A program made the position numbers and the translations under genes. Below, in pieces: positions 8,628 through 17,628 of a stretch of DNA of 64,000 nt. Under the pieces are notes generated by a model. That model was not told where the DNA came from and searched no databases. It saw nothing but the letters and a program-made list of their open reading frames with translations. Every line of letters starts with the position of its first letter. Position 1 is the first letter of the stretch. The DNA comes from Chitinophaga parva (GTDB taxonomy: Bacteria; Bacteroidota; Bacteroidia; Chitinophagales; Chitinophagaceae). The stretch is taken from NCBI RefSeq assembly GCF_003071345.1, contig NZ_QCYK01000002.1, positions 744,001 to 808,000 on the forward strand. Reading direction: 5' to 3'.

Positions 8628-10262
8628 TCAAAGGCCATAAATGAAAATTCTGCTTGCGTTAGAAGGCTTGGGCCACAATGGCGCTTTCATACCAGCTGCC
8701 ACCGCTATGTATTGTTTTCCTTTTACTGAGTAAGAAATCACACCGCCGCCGTTCGGTAAGTCGGTTGATGCATGCCATAATAGCTTGCCGTTTTGTGCAT
8801 CCAGCGCGTAAACATCACCATTTTGTGCGGCGGTAAAAACAAGTCCACCTGCTGTTGGCGTAACACCGGCAAGAATGGGCGCAGGGGATTGATATTTCCA
8901 TCGTTCACTGCCGTCTTTTGCGTTAAAGGCGGTTACCCATCCCCTGGCTTCAGAAGGAGGATCAAATTGCATGGCACCTCCAAAGTAATATCCGCCTTGC
9001 GCGGGTGTCATTCGGGCAGAATCTGTTGGTAAAAGTTTTACTGCGGTTGCCCAGTCATTTGTGCCGGTATAAATTAAGTCGAGGCCTGGATGATAAGCTG
9101 AGCCATTCCATTCAGAGCCACCTAAAATGCCAGGTTTGAAGCGAACGAATTTTTCCCTGGAAAGCGGAATGTCTGTGTTTTCACGCACTGTAGTTGGCAC
9201 TTCGTAGAGCAATTTAAGTGTGCCGGAAGGGTCAATCACGTCTGAATTAAGGGCAATGGCACTCCGGTCCAATACAGATAATAACCCATTTTTATTAGCC
9301 GAAGCTATAATTTGTTTTCCCCCTTTTGTAACAATAACCACAGGGGCTGAACTTACGTCCCAGTCGTGATTATCTTTTTTTACCAACTGGATATAACCCA
9401 ACATCCGGCCGGTCTTGCTATCCAGTGCAATTACACAATTGGAATAAAGTTCTTCTCCATTCTCGCGGAGCGCTATATCAAAGTCGGGTGCAGGATTGCC
9501 GGCAGGAATGTAAAGCACTCCGTTTTTAGTGTCCAGAGAAACGGAAGTCCAAATTGCCCCGCCGCTTACAGGGACACCATTGTTGGCTGCCGGCCAGGTT
9601 TCACGGGCAGGCCCGTTATCAGGCACTGTATTGAACTCCCAAATCATATGGCCGTCGTTGACATCCAGGGCATACATATGGCCTGTTACACCTGCATTAT
9701 CTCCCCCGGCATTTCCTATGAATAGCATTCCGTTCCAGGCCAGAGGGGCCATTGGAATGGAGACACCTGGGCCTGCAACATCAAGGGGTACATCCCAAAT
9801 AATTTCGCCGTCTTTAGCATTCAAAGCAAAAACATGCGCATCGGAGGCACCACGAAATAGCTTGCCATCCGAATAGGCAACTCCCCGGTTAGCGCCATAA
9901 CCAACAGGATTTTGCACCGGCCTTACCCGTCTCCAAATAAGATCTCCCGTTGATGCATCAATGGCATATGTAACCGTATCCGTGGTGAAATACATTGTTC
10001 CATCGATAACCACGGGGCCGGTTTGCATGCTGCTTACATCTTTTCCCAAATCAAAGGTATGCAGCAAACGAAGTTTGCCCACATTGGCTGGCGTGATCTG
10101 CTTTAATGGTGAATACCGGTCACCTTCATACGTTCTGTTGTAGTTCCGCCAGTCTTCTTTCTTGTCGTTAGTTTGTGCAAGAATTGGCGCTGCAAATAAT
10201 AGAACAGGAAAAATTCCACTATAGATTTTCCTGATGAAAGAGAGAATGATATAGTTTTTCAT
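8628..10262 (-). CDS. Secreted PQQ-type quinoprotein dehydrogenase (eight-bladed propeller)
   Basis: A 544-residue protein with a signal peptide ending ...PILAQ. It has the DWRNYNRTYEGDRYSPLKQI start typical of PQQ-dependent alcohol/sugar dehydrogenases and repeated propeller tryptophan motifs: YAIDASTGDLIWR, ALNAKDGEIIWD, ALDVNDGHMIWE, AFNAKDGSERWK, ALDAQNGKLLWH. The segment DNHDWDVSSAP occupies the place of the catalytic-Asp motif of PQQ alcohol dehydrogenases. The adjacent-cysteine disulfide of methanol dehydrogenases is missing (only one Cys is present in the mature protein) and there is no C-terminal haem domain, so electrons would have to go to a separate acceptor. Substrate is unknown. 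The start is supported by GGAGGG at 10270-10275, a strong Shine-Dalgarno unusual for Bacteroidota. It belongs to the A+T-richer block and has no PQQ-synthesis genes near it. Confidence 0.8.
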   Translation of the reverse strand: MKNYIILSFIRKIYSGIFPVLLFAAPILAQTNDKKEDWRNYNRTYEGDRYSPLKQITPANVGKLRLLHTFDLGKDVSSMQTGPVVIDGTMYFTTDTVTYAIDASTGDLIWRRVRPVQNPVGYGANRGVAYSDGKLFRGASDAHVFALNAKDGEIIWDVPLDVAGPGVSIPMAPLAWNGMLFIGNAGGDNAGVTGHMYALDVNDGHMIWEFNTVPDNGPARETWPAANNGVPVSGGAIWTSVSLDTKNGVLYIPAGNPAPDFDIALRENGEELYSNCVIALDSKTGRMLGYIQLVKKDNHDWDVSSAPVVIVTKGGKQIIASANKNGLLSVLDRSAIALNSDVIDPSGTLKLLYEVPTTVRENTDIPLSREKFVRFKPGILGGSEWNGSAYHPGLDLIYTGTNDWATAVKLLPTDSARMTPAQGGYYFGGAMQFDPPSEARGWVTAFNAKDGSERWKYQSPAPILAGVTPTAGGLVFTAAQNGDVYALDAQNGKLLWHASTDLPNGGGVISYSVKGKQYIAVAAGMKAPLWPKPSNASRIFIYGL

Positions 10263-10697
10263 GTTACTACCCTCCGTAATTTGATGAAGATGGAAATAGC
10301 GCTAATTGTAATTATCAAATGATTCCGGCAGGTTAATAAATGCCGGTCATGGTATAGCATTGCCTTGCTGATGAATTCGGTTCCCAACCCGGATGGCCCT
10401 GAATGCAGACCCTTGTCTCACGGCCAATGCTTGATCATGCTTACCAATTGACGGAAGACCTGCCCCAAGTCCATAACTATGTTAAAAGTAGGTCCCTGCT
10501 GCTTTAAGAACAATGATGGGCATCAGGAGGAGCTATGACCGGCATTGTTTAGATGGCGATGAAATTTATGGGTTATAGAAAGTGATTGGCAAAGAAAATA
10601 TTTATTAAATTACTACTCCTGTTGGGTATGGCTTCCCTTTTCCGCATGGAAGGCACCGTTGTAATAGCTATATCCCGGAATCCAAAATCTAACTTTC
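10263..10697. other. Intergenic region without a recognisable gene
   Basis: Only short open frames are present on both strands and none looks like a known protein. The region separates the divergent quinoprotein and VIT-family genes and should hold both promoters, but I see no clear TAnnTTTG element. It could contain decayed coding sequence. Confidence 0.4.
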
Positions 10698-11402
10698 ATG
10701 AAGACAGCACAACTGCAGATGGAACGCCACAATGTAACTAAGGTGGGATGGTTGCGGGCAGCCGTTCTCGGTGCCAATGACGGCATATTGTCTACTACCA
10801 GTATTGTTATTGGCGTGGCTGCCGCCAGCATCGGGAGAACAACGGTCATTCTTTCCGCTGTTGCCGGGTTAACAGCAGGTGCCCTGTCAATGGCTGCCGG
10901 CGAGTATGTATCTGTCAGCTCGCAGGCCGATACAGAAAAGGCGGACCTGGAGCGGGAAAAGGAGGAACTGGAAGAAATGCCGGAAGTTGAACATGAAGAG
11001 TTGACTCAAATTTATCAGGACAGGGGACTTTCGAGAAATCTTGCGGTTCAAGTTGCTGCGGAACTTATGCAGCACGACGCTTTACAGGCCCATGCCCGTG
11101 ACGAACTTGGAATAAATGAAATTACAGCAGCCAAGCCCATCCAGGCAGCCTTTGCTTCTTTCGCATCTTTTCTATCTGGTGCGGTTTTGCCGCTGTTTGT
11201 CGCCATTTTCGCGCCGATCGACGCAATGGTTTATTACCAATATGGTTTTGCAATTGTTTTCCTCATGATTTTAGGCGCCATTTCAGCCAGAACAGGTGGC
11301 TCCAGTATCCTGAAAGGCGTTCTCCGGATTGCTTTTTGGGGTACCTGTGCTATGGCTGTTACCGCACTGGTAGGATACATCTTCGATAAAAAGATATCCT
11401 AA
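10698..11402 (+). CDS. VIT1/CCC1-family membrane metal (iron/manganese) transporter
   Basis: A 234-residue membrane protein. The family signature is clear at the N-terminus: WLRAAVLGANDGILSTTSIVIGVAAA, then LSAVAGLTAGALSMAAGEYVSVSSQADTEKADLERE. A charged cytoplasmic helical segment follows (residues 75-145, EEMPEVEHEELTQIYQDRGL), rich in Glu and corresponding to the metal-binding loop of VIT proteins. Three more membrane helices then follow (FASFLSGAVLPLFVAIFAPI, FAIVFLMILGAISARTGG, GTCAMAVTALVGYIF). Total of about five helices, the family norm. Known members move Fe2+ or Mn2+ out of the cytosol, which can protect against metal overload and peroxide stress. Its neighbour is a cytochrome c peroxidase, which fits an oxidative or metal-stress theme, but this link is inference. 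Confidence 0.85.
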   Translation: MKTAQLQMERHNVTKVGWLRAAVLGANDGILSTTSIVIGVAAASIGRTTVILSAVAGLTAGALSMAAGEYVSVSSQADTEKADLEREKEELEEMPEVEHEELTQIYQDRGLSRNLAVQVAAELMQHDALQAHARDELGINEITAAKPIQAAFASFASFLSGAVLPLFVAIFAPIDAMVYYQYGFAIVFLMILGAISARTGGSSILKGVLRIAFWGTCAMAVTALVGYIFDKKIS

Positions 11403-11742
11403 CGGGAGCTGTGCACCCAAATGGGGACTTGCATACCGGCAAACGATATGATGTATACAGTCCCCAATGTGGCCACCTGTCAGCCTGTCCGATGATTGTG
11501 ATCATTGTGCATCTCCCGAAAAGTTGGGAATTTCCTTTACGTATACGAACCGTCGCAGGCAGCGCGGGTTTGCCTGGATTGTCTGAACTTTGAAATATTA
11601 TTTGTCAACAAGAAGGTGAGGGAGCCTGGCGAATAAGGCATTTGCCGGCGAAGCGCGATGGAGATGCTGCTAAGCGGAAGAAGGCAATTATGGAATTACG
11701 ACAAGGTGTTCTTCCCGGTATCTTCTTTAAAAATCAAGCGTC
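11403..11742. other. Intergenic region without a recognisable gene
   Basis: 340 bases between the VIT-family and cytochrome c peroxidase genes. No credible coding frame, no strong hairpin with T-run and no clear promoter consensus were seen; the length suggests the two genes are transcribed separately. Confidence 0.4.
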
Positions 11743-12795
11743 ATGAAAGGACTGATCTGGGGCATTGGGGCCATTGTTCTTGTGCTTTCCTGCGGGGAAC
11801 ACACCGGAAAGCAAAAGCCGGTCGCTAATGATCCGTACGAAGATTCCCTGATGCAGCTTGCACGTAATACCTTCAGGAGATTACCCACTATCGCAGAAAG
11901 CAAAACCAATTCTTTAACGCCTGAAAAGATCAGGCTGGGAAAAGTATTGTTTTTCGATACCCGGCTTTCCAAGACAGGAACCCAGAGTTGCAATTCCTGT
12001 CATAACCTCCAAACCTATGGTGTGGACAACCTGCCTTCATCGGTGGGCGATGCCGGCGGGAAGGGGGACAGGAATTCGCCAACGGTTTTTAATGCTGCGT
12101 TGCAGAATATGCAGTTTTGGGATGGCCGGGCTGCCGATGTAGAAGAACAAGCCGGTATGCCGATATTAAATTCAGCAGAAATGGCTATTCCCCACGAGGG
12201 TTTTTTAATAAACAGGCTAAGCTCAATTAAATTATACCAGGATTTGTTTCAAGCGGCATTTCCCGGTGAGAAAAAACCGGTGACGTACAAAAATCTGGAG
12301 AAGGCAATAGGCGCCTTTGAGCGAACCCTTCTGACTCCGTCACGCTTTGACAGCTATATGGAAGGAGATACGAGGGCTTTAACCACGGAGGAGAAATCAG
12401 GGCTCAGGCTGTTTGTTGAATCGGGATGCTCCAGTTGCCACAACGGAGTTGGCATTGGTGGTTCTATGATGCAAAAGTTCGGACTGGTAACCGACTACCG
12501 CACCCTGACAATGGGCCCGATGGCCGACGAAGGAAGAAAGCAGGTGACACACCGGGAACAGGATAAGGATATTTTTAAGGTGCCTCAATTGCGCAGTGTG
12601 GCCGGTACATTTCCCTATTTCCATGATGGAAGCATAGCTGACCTGGATTCCGCCGTGAAGATCATGGGCAAGGCCCAGTTAAACAGGAATTTATCCAGCG
12701 AACAGGCCAGGCAGATCACTGCCTTTTTGAATTCTTTATCAGGCCAGATCGATCCTGCAAAAATCGCCATGCCTGCAGAATTGGAAAAAAAATAG
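11743..12795 (+). CDS. Di-haem cytochrome c peroxidase (CcpA/MauG family), lipoprotein
   Basis: A 350-residue predicted periplasmic lipoprotein (lipobox VLSC, Cys 17). It has two CxxCH haem-binding motifs, CNSCH at residues 83-87 and CSSCH at 229-233, the standard spacing for bacterial di-haem peroxidases. Other family marks are KIRLGKVLFFDTRLSKTGTQ before haem 1, RNSPTVFNAAL and QFWDGRAADVEEQA after it, and the haem-2 segment FKVPQLRSVAGTFPYFHDGS near the C-terminus. Such enzymes reduce H2O2 to water with electrons from a small cytochrome or copper protein; MauG-like members instead oxidise proteins. It is the last gene of the A+T-richer block and is followed by a strong hairpin. Confidence 0.9.
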   Translation: MKGLIWGIGAIVLVLSCGEHTGKQKPVANDPYEDSLMQLARNTFRRLPTIAESKTNSLTPEKIRLGKVLFFDTRLSKTGTQSCNSCHNLQTYGVDNLPSSVGDAGGKGDRNSPTVFNAALQNMQFWDGRAADVEEQAGMPILNSAEMAIPHEGFLINRLSSIKLYQDLFQAAFPGEKKPVTYKNLEKAIGAFERTLLTPSRFDSYMEGDTRALTTEEKSGLRLFVESGCSSCHNGVGIGGSMMQKFGLVTDYRTLTMGPMADEGRKQVTHREQDKDIFKVPQLRSVAGTFPYFHDGSIADLDSAVKIMGKAQLNRNLSSEQARQITAFLNSLSGQIDPAKIAMPAELEKK

Positions 12796-13015
12796 TCAAT
12801 ATTCATTATTAGCTTTTCTTTTGAGCCTGCATATAAAATCCAGCCTGCATTTAAAACTGCAGCTACCGGTTGGCCATACTATGAACAATTATATAATGCT
12901 TAGTTATCTCCCTGGTGTGGGATGTCAGTTGCGCTGGTGTCAGCGATATGGTCCTGCGGCAGCCTATTTTTCCGGACAGATCAGGGTAGACTAGGTTTCC
13001 TGATCAAAAATCTAT

Positions 13016-13039
13016 AAAGGAGGGCCAACGCCCTCCTTT
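13016..13039. terminator. Perfect 10-bp hairpin terminator between convergent genes
   Basis: AAAGGAGGGC (13016-13025) pairs perfectly with GCCCTCCTTT (13030-13039) across a four-base loop. It is placed to end both the cytochrome c peroxidase transcript (plus) and the PUL2 transcript after GH31 (minus, with a T-rich tail on that strand). Confidence 0.85.
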
Positions 13040-13061
13040 ACTATTGTTTAACAGCGTCATT

Positions 13062-15617
13062 TCACTTGCCTGCAGCCTGCAAAAATGCAGCCTTCTCATT
13101 GGCAGAGATGCCGCCCGCTTTCTCCAATATTGCATCCAGCTGGGCATAGCCGCGGTTAAAGTCATTGATCAATTGTGCATAGCGTCCGGGATAATAGGAC
13201 AGCGCCTGCGGCAGTTCTTCCATTTGTGCCAGTTGGTACGGTATTACCACGTAGGCATTAGTATACTTTAAAGCTTCCGATGCCTGGTACAGCCGTTTCA
13301 TTTTTTCGGGCAGCCCGTTGATGTCTGGCGCGGGGGTATTGCCTGGCAGCAGTGATACCGTTTGCCCTTGCAATGCATTCACACCGGGCAGGTATACCTC
13401 TACGCAGAGTTGCTGGCCATTGTAATACCAGCGTGCCCCGTTGCCGGTAGATGCATAAGGTAAGCGCTTACCCGCCACTACCACGGCTTCGGGCATTGCC
13501 TGCCCATAAAAGCACAGCTTATAATCGCGGATGGTGCGCATGCCGGCAAAGTGACCTTTCACCGGTTGGATCTGCAGTTTTAATGCTCCGCCGGTGGCCA
13601 TGCCGGTGGTGTAATTGGTAACAGCATATTGGGATGCATAATGCTGGTCGTCCCCGTCATCTTCATACAGGCGGCCCTTCCCGGCGGCGCCAGGGAAGAT
13701 GCCCAGTTGTATAGCGGCGGTTTGTCCATCCAGTTGTTTCACCGTATCCCGGTTCATGGGAATAATGGCGCCTGCTTTTACATACAACGGGTATTCGTCA
13801 ATAGAAAACTGCCGCGCCATGGTTTGCCCGCCATGCAGCAGGGTGCCGGTATGCCATTCGTACCAGTCATTACCGGCAGGCAGCCACACGGTTTCCTTGG
13901 ACACGCCGTTGTCGGCTGGTTTGCCAATGGGCGCTACCAGCATATCATCTCCAAAATAGTATTCGCTGGTGAAGTGGTAAGCGCTGTCGTCATCCGGGTG
14001 TTCATAGTACAAAGGCCTGCAAATGGCCAGGGCGGAGTCATACGTCTGGCGTGCCATCGTGTAGATGTAAGGTGCCAGGGTATAGCGTAAGCGGATGGCG
14101 TTGTAGATCGCATTGAAATACGCACCGCTGAAGTTCCAGATCTCTTTGTTCAGCAAGGCACTTTTAGTAGAATGTGTTCTGAAGATGGGGCTCAGCGCAC
14201 CGTATTGCATCCACCGGGTGTACAGCTCGGGATCCAGGGATTTAAAACCTTCCGGCATATTGTGCCCGCCTATGTCGTGGCTCCAGTAATCATACAGCAC
14301 ATTGGATGCGGTGCTGGTAAAGTAAGGCTGGAATGCCAGTGACCTCCAGGAGATAGTGGCATCGCCGGAAAAGCCGGTCTGGTAGCGGTGATTGCCCAAT
14401 CCTCCCCAGCGGTGGTAGAGCAAAGGCCTGCGCTGGCCATATTTTTCTTTTTCTGTAAAGAACACATAGTTAAGCCACCAGGTATTGTCAAGCCCATGTA
14501 CCTGCGGATCGTCCGGCCACTGCTGCCAGTCCAGCCACCAGAAATCAACGCCTTGTTTTTCATAAGGACGGAGAATGGTATCAAAAAGCGTTTGCATGAA
14601 GCGCTTGTTGGACCCCATGTAGGGGATGGCATGATGCCCTGCGGTATCAAAATTATTTGCCTTCGCAAACGAAGCATACTGGCGCTCCTGCGGCCCTACA
14701 CCATCTGCGGGGTGCAGGTTCAGTGTGGTTTTCAGGTGCTGCTGGTTGGTCCATTCGAGGAAGCGTTCCGGGGAGGTGAACAGGCTGTTGTCCCACGTCC
14801 ACCCGGTCCAGCCCTGCTGGTGCCAGTCCATGTCTATCACCAGTACATCCAGTGGAATGTTGTAGCGGTGGAAATTGTCCACCAGCTGGCGAAGCTCCAC
14901 ATCTGAATATCGCCAGTACCGCGACCACCAGTAGCCAAAGGCATAGCGTGGTGGCAGCGGCACCTTGCCGCCAATGGCGGCATAGTTCTGCAATGCCGTC
15001 TTGTAATGATGGCCATACATCAGCAGGTACCAGTCCTGGCCACTATGGCGGGCCGTGGTGTCTACCCAGGGAAAGGCCGCATTGTCAAACAGGAAGCTGC
15101 GGCTGTCATCGATCAGCGTCCAGCCATCGCGGGCCAGTATGCCATCTTCCAGCTGCATGGGCGTTTTGCCGTCCAGCAGGTTGCCATCGTAGCGGTCCAG
15201 TGTGCGGTACGTGCCTTTGAGATTTTGTAGTTGTGGGGTGCCGGGGCGCCATTGCAGGCGGCGGCCTTCCTGCTCGTAGGTGACTTCCAGGTTGTCTGCA
15301 TTAAAACGGCCGGAGCCTTTTTTGTAACGCAGTGTCAGCAGCGGGGTGTGGATGGTGTACCATTCGCCTTGTAGCTGCTGCGTGTAAGCGGGCACCGGTA
15401 ATTTACGGTTCACTACTACAAAGGAAGCCTGGTCTGTAAAGTGGCCAAGGCTGTCCCATTCCATGCGCACCATACCATCTGCCAGGACGGTAAAGCGTAC
15501 CTGCTTTTCGGGCTGCACGATGGCTTTTGCCGCTGCCAGGGGTTGGTACTGGGCGCGGGTTGTCAGGGGCATACCGAGGCAAATGGCCAGCGGCAGCCAG
15601 GAGAACATTTTTTTCAT
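13062..15617 (-). CDS. Glycoside hydrolase family 31 enzyme (alpha-glucosidase/alpha-xylosidase type)
   Basis: Secreted enzyme of about 851 residues, cleaving alpha-linked sugars from non-reducing ends. The start at 15617 gives a good signal peptide (MKKMFSWLPLAICLGMPLTTRAQ); the frame extends 14 codons further. After an N-terminal beta-sandwich the TIM barrel shows IPLDVLVIDMDWHQQGWTGW, the nucleophile strand VDFWWLDWQQW (Asp at about residue 363) and the acid/base region GFSGDATISW (Asp at about 419), followed by YWSHDIGGHNMP, all present. A DUF5110-like beta domain and an extra helical tail of about 100 residues follow. It is the distal gene of PUL2, 80 bases after SusD. Substrate within GH31 (glucose, xylose or other) is not decided by the sequence I can read. 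Confidence 0.9.
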   Translation of the reverse strand: MKKMFSWLPLAICLGMPLTTRAQYQPLAAAKAIVQPEKQVRFTVLADGMVRMEWDSLGHFTDQASFVVVNRKLPVPAYTQQLQGEWYTIHTPLLTLRYKKGSGRFNADNLEVTYEQEGRRLQWRPGTPQLQNLKGTYRTLDRYDGNLLDGKTPMQLEDGILARDGWTLIDDSRSFLFDNAAFPWVDTTARHSGQDWYLLMYGHHYKTALQNYAAIGGKVPLPPRYAFGYWWSRYWRYSDVELRQLVDNFHRYNIPLDVLVIDMDWHQQGWTGWTWDNSLFTSPERFLEWTNQQHLKTTLNLHPADGVGPQERQYASFAKANNFDTAGHHAIPYMGSNKRFMQTLFDTILRPYEKQGVDFWWLDWQQWPDDPQVHGLDNTWWLNYVFFTEKEKYGQRRPLLYHRWGGLGNHRYQTGFSGDATISWRSLAFQPYFTSTASNVLYDYWSHDIGGHNMPEGFKSLDPELYTRWMQYGALSPIFRTHSTKSALLNKEIWNFSGAYFNAIYNAIRLRYTLAPYIYTMARQTYDSALAICRPLYYEHPDDDSAYHFTSEYYFGDDMLVAPIGKPADNGVSKETVWLPAGNDWYEWHTGTLLHGGQTMARQFSIDEYPLYVKAGAIIPMNRDTVKQLDGQTAAIQLGIFPGAAGKGRLYEDDGDDQHYASQYAVTNYTTGMATGGALKLQIQPVKGHFAGMRTIRDYKLCFYGQAMPEAVVVAGKRLPYASTGNGARWYYNGQQLCVEVYLPGVNALQGQTVSLLPGNTPAPDINGLPEKMKRLYQASEALKYTNAYVVIPYQLAQMEELPQALSYYPGRYAQLINDFNRGYAQLDAILEKAGGISANEKAAFLQAAGK

Positions 15618-15697
15618 GTGTTGTGGAAGAAGCGGCCGGCAAACCCGGGAAACTCCCATTGCCCGGGCTGCGGCCTGTGTAAGACTGGATAAGCGCT

Positions 15698-17578
15698 CTA
15701 CCAGCCGTAGTTCTGTACCAGGTTAGGATTTTTATTCACTTCGATCTGCGGGATCGGGAAGAGGTAATGTTTGTCCGTGAACACGCGGTTCTGGTTTACC
15801 GTTTGTTTGTAGAACACGGCTACCCCGGCAGCTTCGCTGTTCTCATCCAGCCCGGTGGCCTGTAACTCCGCCTGGCTGGGGCGTGCATTGAGCCCGTACA
15901 TCGGGCCATTGTCCACCTGCTTGGCAATCAGCCAGCGGCGCACATCCCAGAAGCGGTGGTTCTCAAAAGCAAATTCCACGCGCCATTCGTTGCGGATGCG
16001 TTTGCGCATGCCTTCTTTGGTGCGGTCTTCCGCGGTAATGGGCAATGCAGGCATGGATACGCGGGCGCGTATTTTATTCACCGCATCATAAACATCCTGG
16101 GTAGGTGCCGCCTGGAATTCATTGGTCGCTTCTGCATAAGCCAGCAATATTTCCGGCAGGCGGATCACCGGGTAATTGCGGTTGGTAGTACCATTACCGC
16201 TTCTCAGGTTTACGTTGGGGTTCATCCATTTCCGCCAGCCGTAGCCGGTTTCACAGTTGGTGCCGGATTTGGGCCAGCCATCACAGGCGCCGTTTGCACC
16301 ACCAAAATAGGCATACTTCAGCGGGCGGCTATGGCTGGCAGAGTCCCAGTACTCATATTGAAAAAAGATGGTGGCATAGAAACGCGGGTCGCGGTCCTTG
16401 TACATGTTGGAAATATTGCTGCACTGGCGGTAAGCCTTGCCGTCCCACAGCGGGCCGTTAAAGGTGCCGGTGGATTGATAACCGGAACCGGCATCGGTGA
16501 TGGGCAGGCCGTTTTTCATCTCATACGCATCCACCATGGTCTGGAACACACTGAGCTTGCCGTAGCCACCGCAGGACTGCGCATCCTGGCCGTTGGGCAG
16601 GAACACCTGTTCTGTGTTACGGTCACTGCCGCGCATGAAAGGCAGGATGGTCTCGTTGTATTCCCTGGAGTAAAACAGTTGCGCGTAGTTATCGATCGGG
16701 TTGGCCGGGTTGGGATTGTTGAGGGAATAAATGTTCAGGTCCAGTACCGCTTTAGCCGCATCTGCAGCACGTTTCCACTTATTAACGTCATATGCCTGCG
16801 GGAACAGCTGGCTGCCATCAGGGTTCTTGATGCCTGCATACAGGGTGTTGCCGTTGAACAGCGGGCTGGCTGCGTATAACAGGGTGATGGCCTTAAGTGA
16901 CAAGGCAGCTCCTTTGGTGATGCGGCCTACTTCACTGGGCTGGTCATTGTAAGTGAGGGGCAGTACGGCCGCCACTGCATCGCATTCTGAAGTGATGAAG
17001 TCCACAATGGAATCCAGTGATGTGCGGGGGCCGCTGGCCGCGGCGGCATCGGCCACGTTGTAAGAACGGGTGATGAGGGGCACCGCACCATAACGGCGCA
17101 TCAGCTCAAAGTATTGCATGGCGCGGAGAAAGCGTGCATCTGCTTTATAACCGGGAATGCGCGGCTGGTAATAACTGATCTTATCTGCCGGGATCTTTGC
17201 CTGGTCAATGTTTTCCAGCAAGATATTGGCAAGGCGCACGGTCTGATAAGCGGAGGTCCAGTTATCCAGTGCGTTGCTCACCGGGCTCCAGGAGCCGGAG
17301 TTGAATGCCAGTTCCCCGGGGCTTTCCCAGTGGTTCTTGGATTCATCCGTGCAGGCATCCAGCAGCACCCCGTTGTAACCACCGGTTTCTGTAAGGCCAA
17401 AGTCCTGCAGGGTAGTGGCATACAGCCGGGTCCAGATCTTTTCTGCATTCACAATATTATCCAGCACATCGGCACTGGAAATGGTTTCTGACGGCACCAC
17501 GTTGAGGTACTTCTCACAGGAGGAGAAGACCAGTGCGCCGAGCAGGATGAAAAGGGCAGTATATGTAAAGCGTTTCAT
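15698..17578 (-). CDS. SusD/RagB-type surface glycan-binding lipoprotein (PUL2)
   Basis: A 626-residue lipoprotein with lipobox FSSC (LVFSSCEKYLNVVPSETIS). SusD landmarks: FLRAMQYFELMRRYGAVPLIT, PSEVGRITKGAALSLKAITLLYAASPLFNG, YPVIRLPEILLAYAEATNEF, RNEWRVEFAFENHRFWDVRRW and the closing HYLFPIPQIEVNKNPNLVQNYGW. It partners the SusC encoded 50 bases upstream on the same strand and lies before GH31, so capture, import and cleavage genes are one transcript. Confidence 0.95.
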   Translation of the reverse strand: MKRFTYTALFILLGALVFSSCEKYLNVVPSETISSADVLDNIVNAEKIWTRLYATTLQDFGLTETGGYNGVLLDACTDESKNHWESPGELAFNSGSWSPVSNALDNWTSAYQTVRLANILLENIDQAKIPADKISYYQPRIPGYKADARFLRAMQYFELMRRYGAVPLITRSYNVADAAAASGPRTSLDSIVDFITSECDAVAAVLPLTYNDQPSEVGRITKGAALSLKAITLLYAASPLFNGNTLYAGIKNPDGSQLFPQAYDVNKWKRAADAAKAVLDLNIYSLNNPNPANPIDNYAQLFYSREYNETILPFMRGSDRNTEQVFLPNGQDAQSCGGYGKLSVFQTMVDAYEMKNGLPITDAGSGYQSTGTFNGPLWDGKAYRQCSNISNMYKDRDPRFYATIFFQYEYWDSASHSRPLKYAYFGGANGACDGWPKSGTNCETGYGWRKWMNPNVNLRSGNGTTNRNYPVIRLPEILLAYAEATNEFQAAPTQDVYDAVNKIRARVSMPALPITAEDRTKEGMRKRIRNEWRVEFAFENHRFWDVRRWLIAKQVDNGPMYGLNARPSQAELQATGLDENSEAAGVAVFYKQTVNQNRVFTDKHYLFPIPQIEVNKNPNLVQNYGW

Positions 17579-17628
17579 ACTTTAAAAAGTTTAGTCAAGT
17601 CATGTAGCGCAGGTAAAAGGAACCTGGA

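Noticed and set aside
10340..10480. Short minus-strand frame of about 44 codons in the quinoprotein-VIT gap
   Set aside because: No start codon with a ribosome-binding site and no recognisable protein; not distinguishable from chance.
8574..13039. The two hairpins as ends of an insertion sequence
   Set aside because: Their sequences are unrelated to each other, there are no flanking direct repeats and no transposase between them; they fit terminators of convergent genes.
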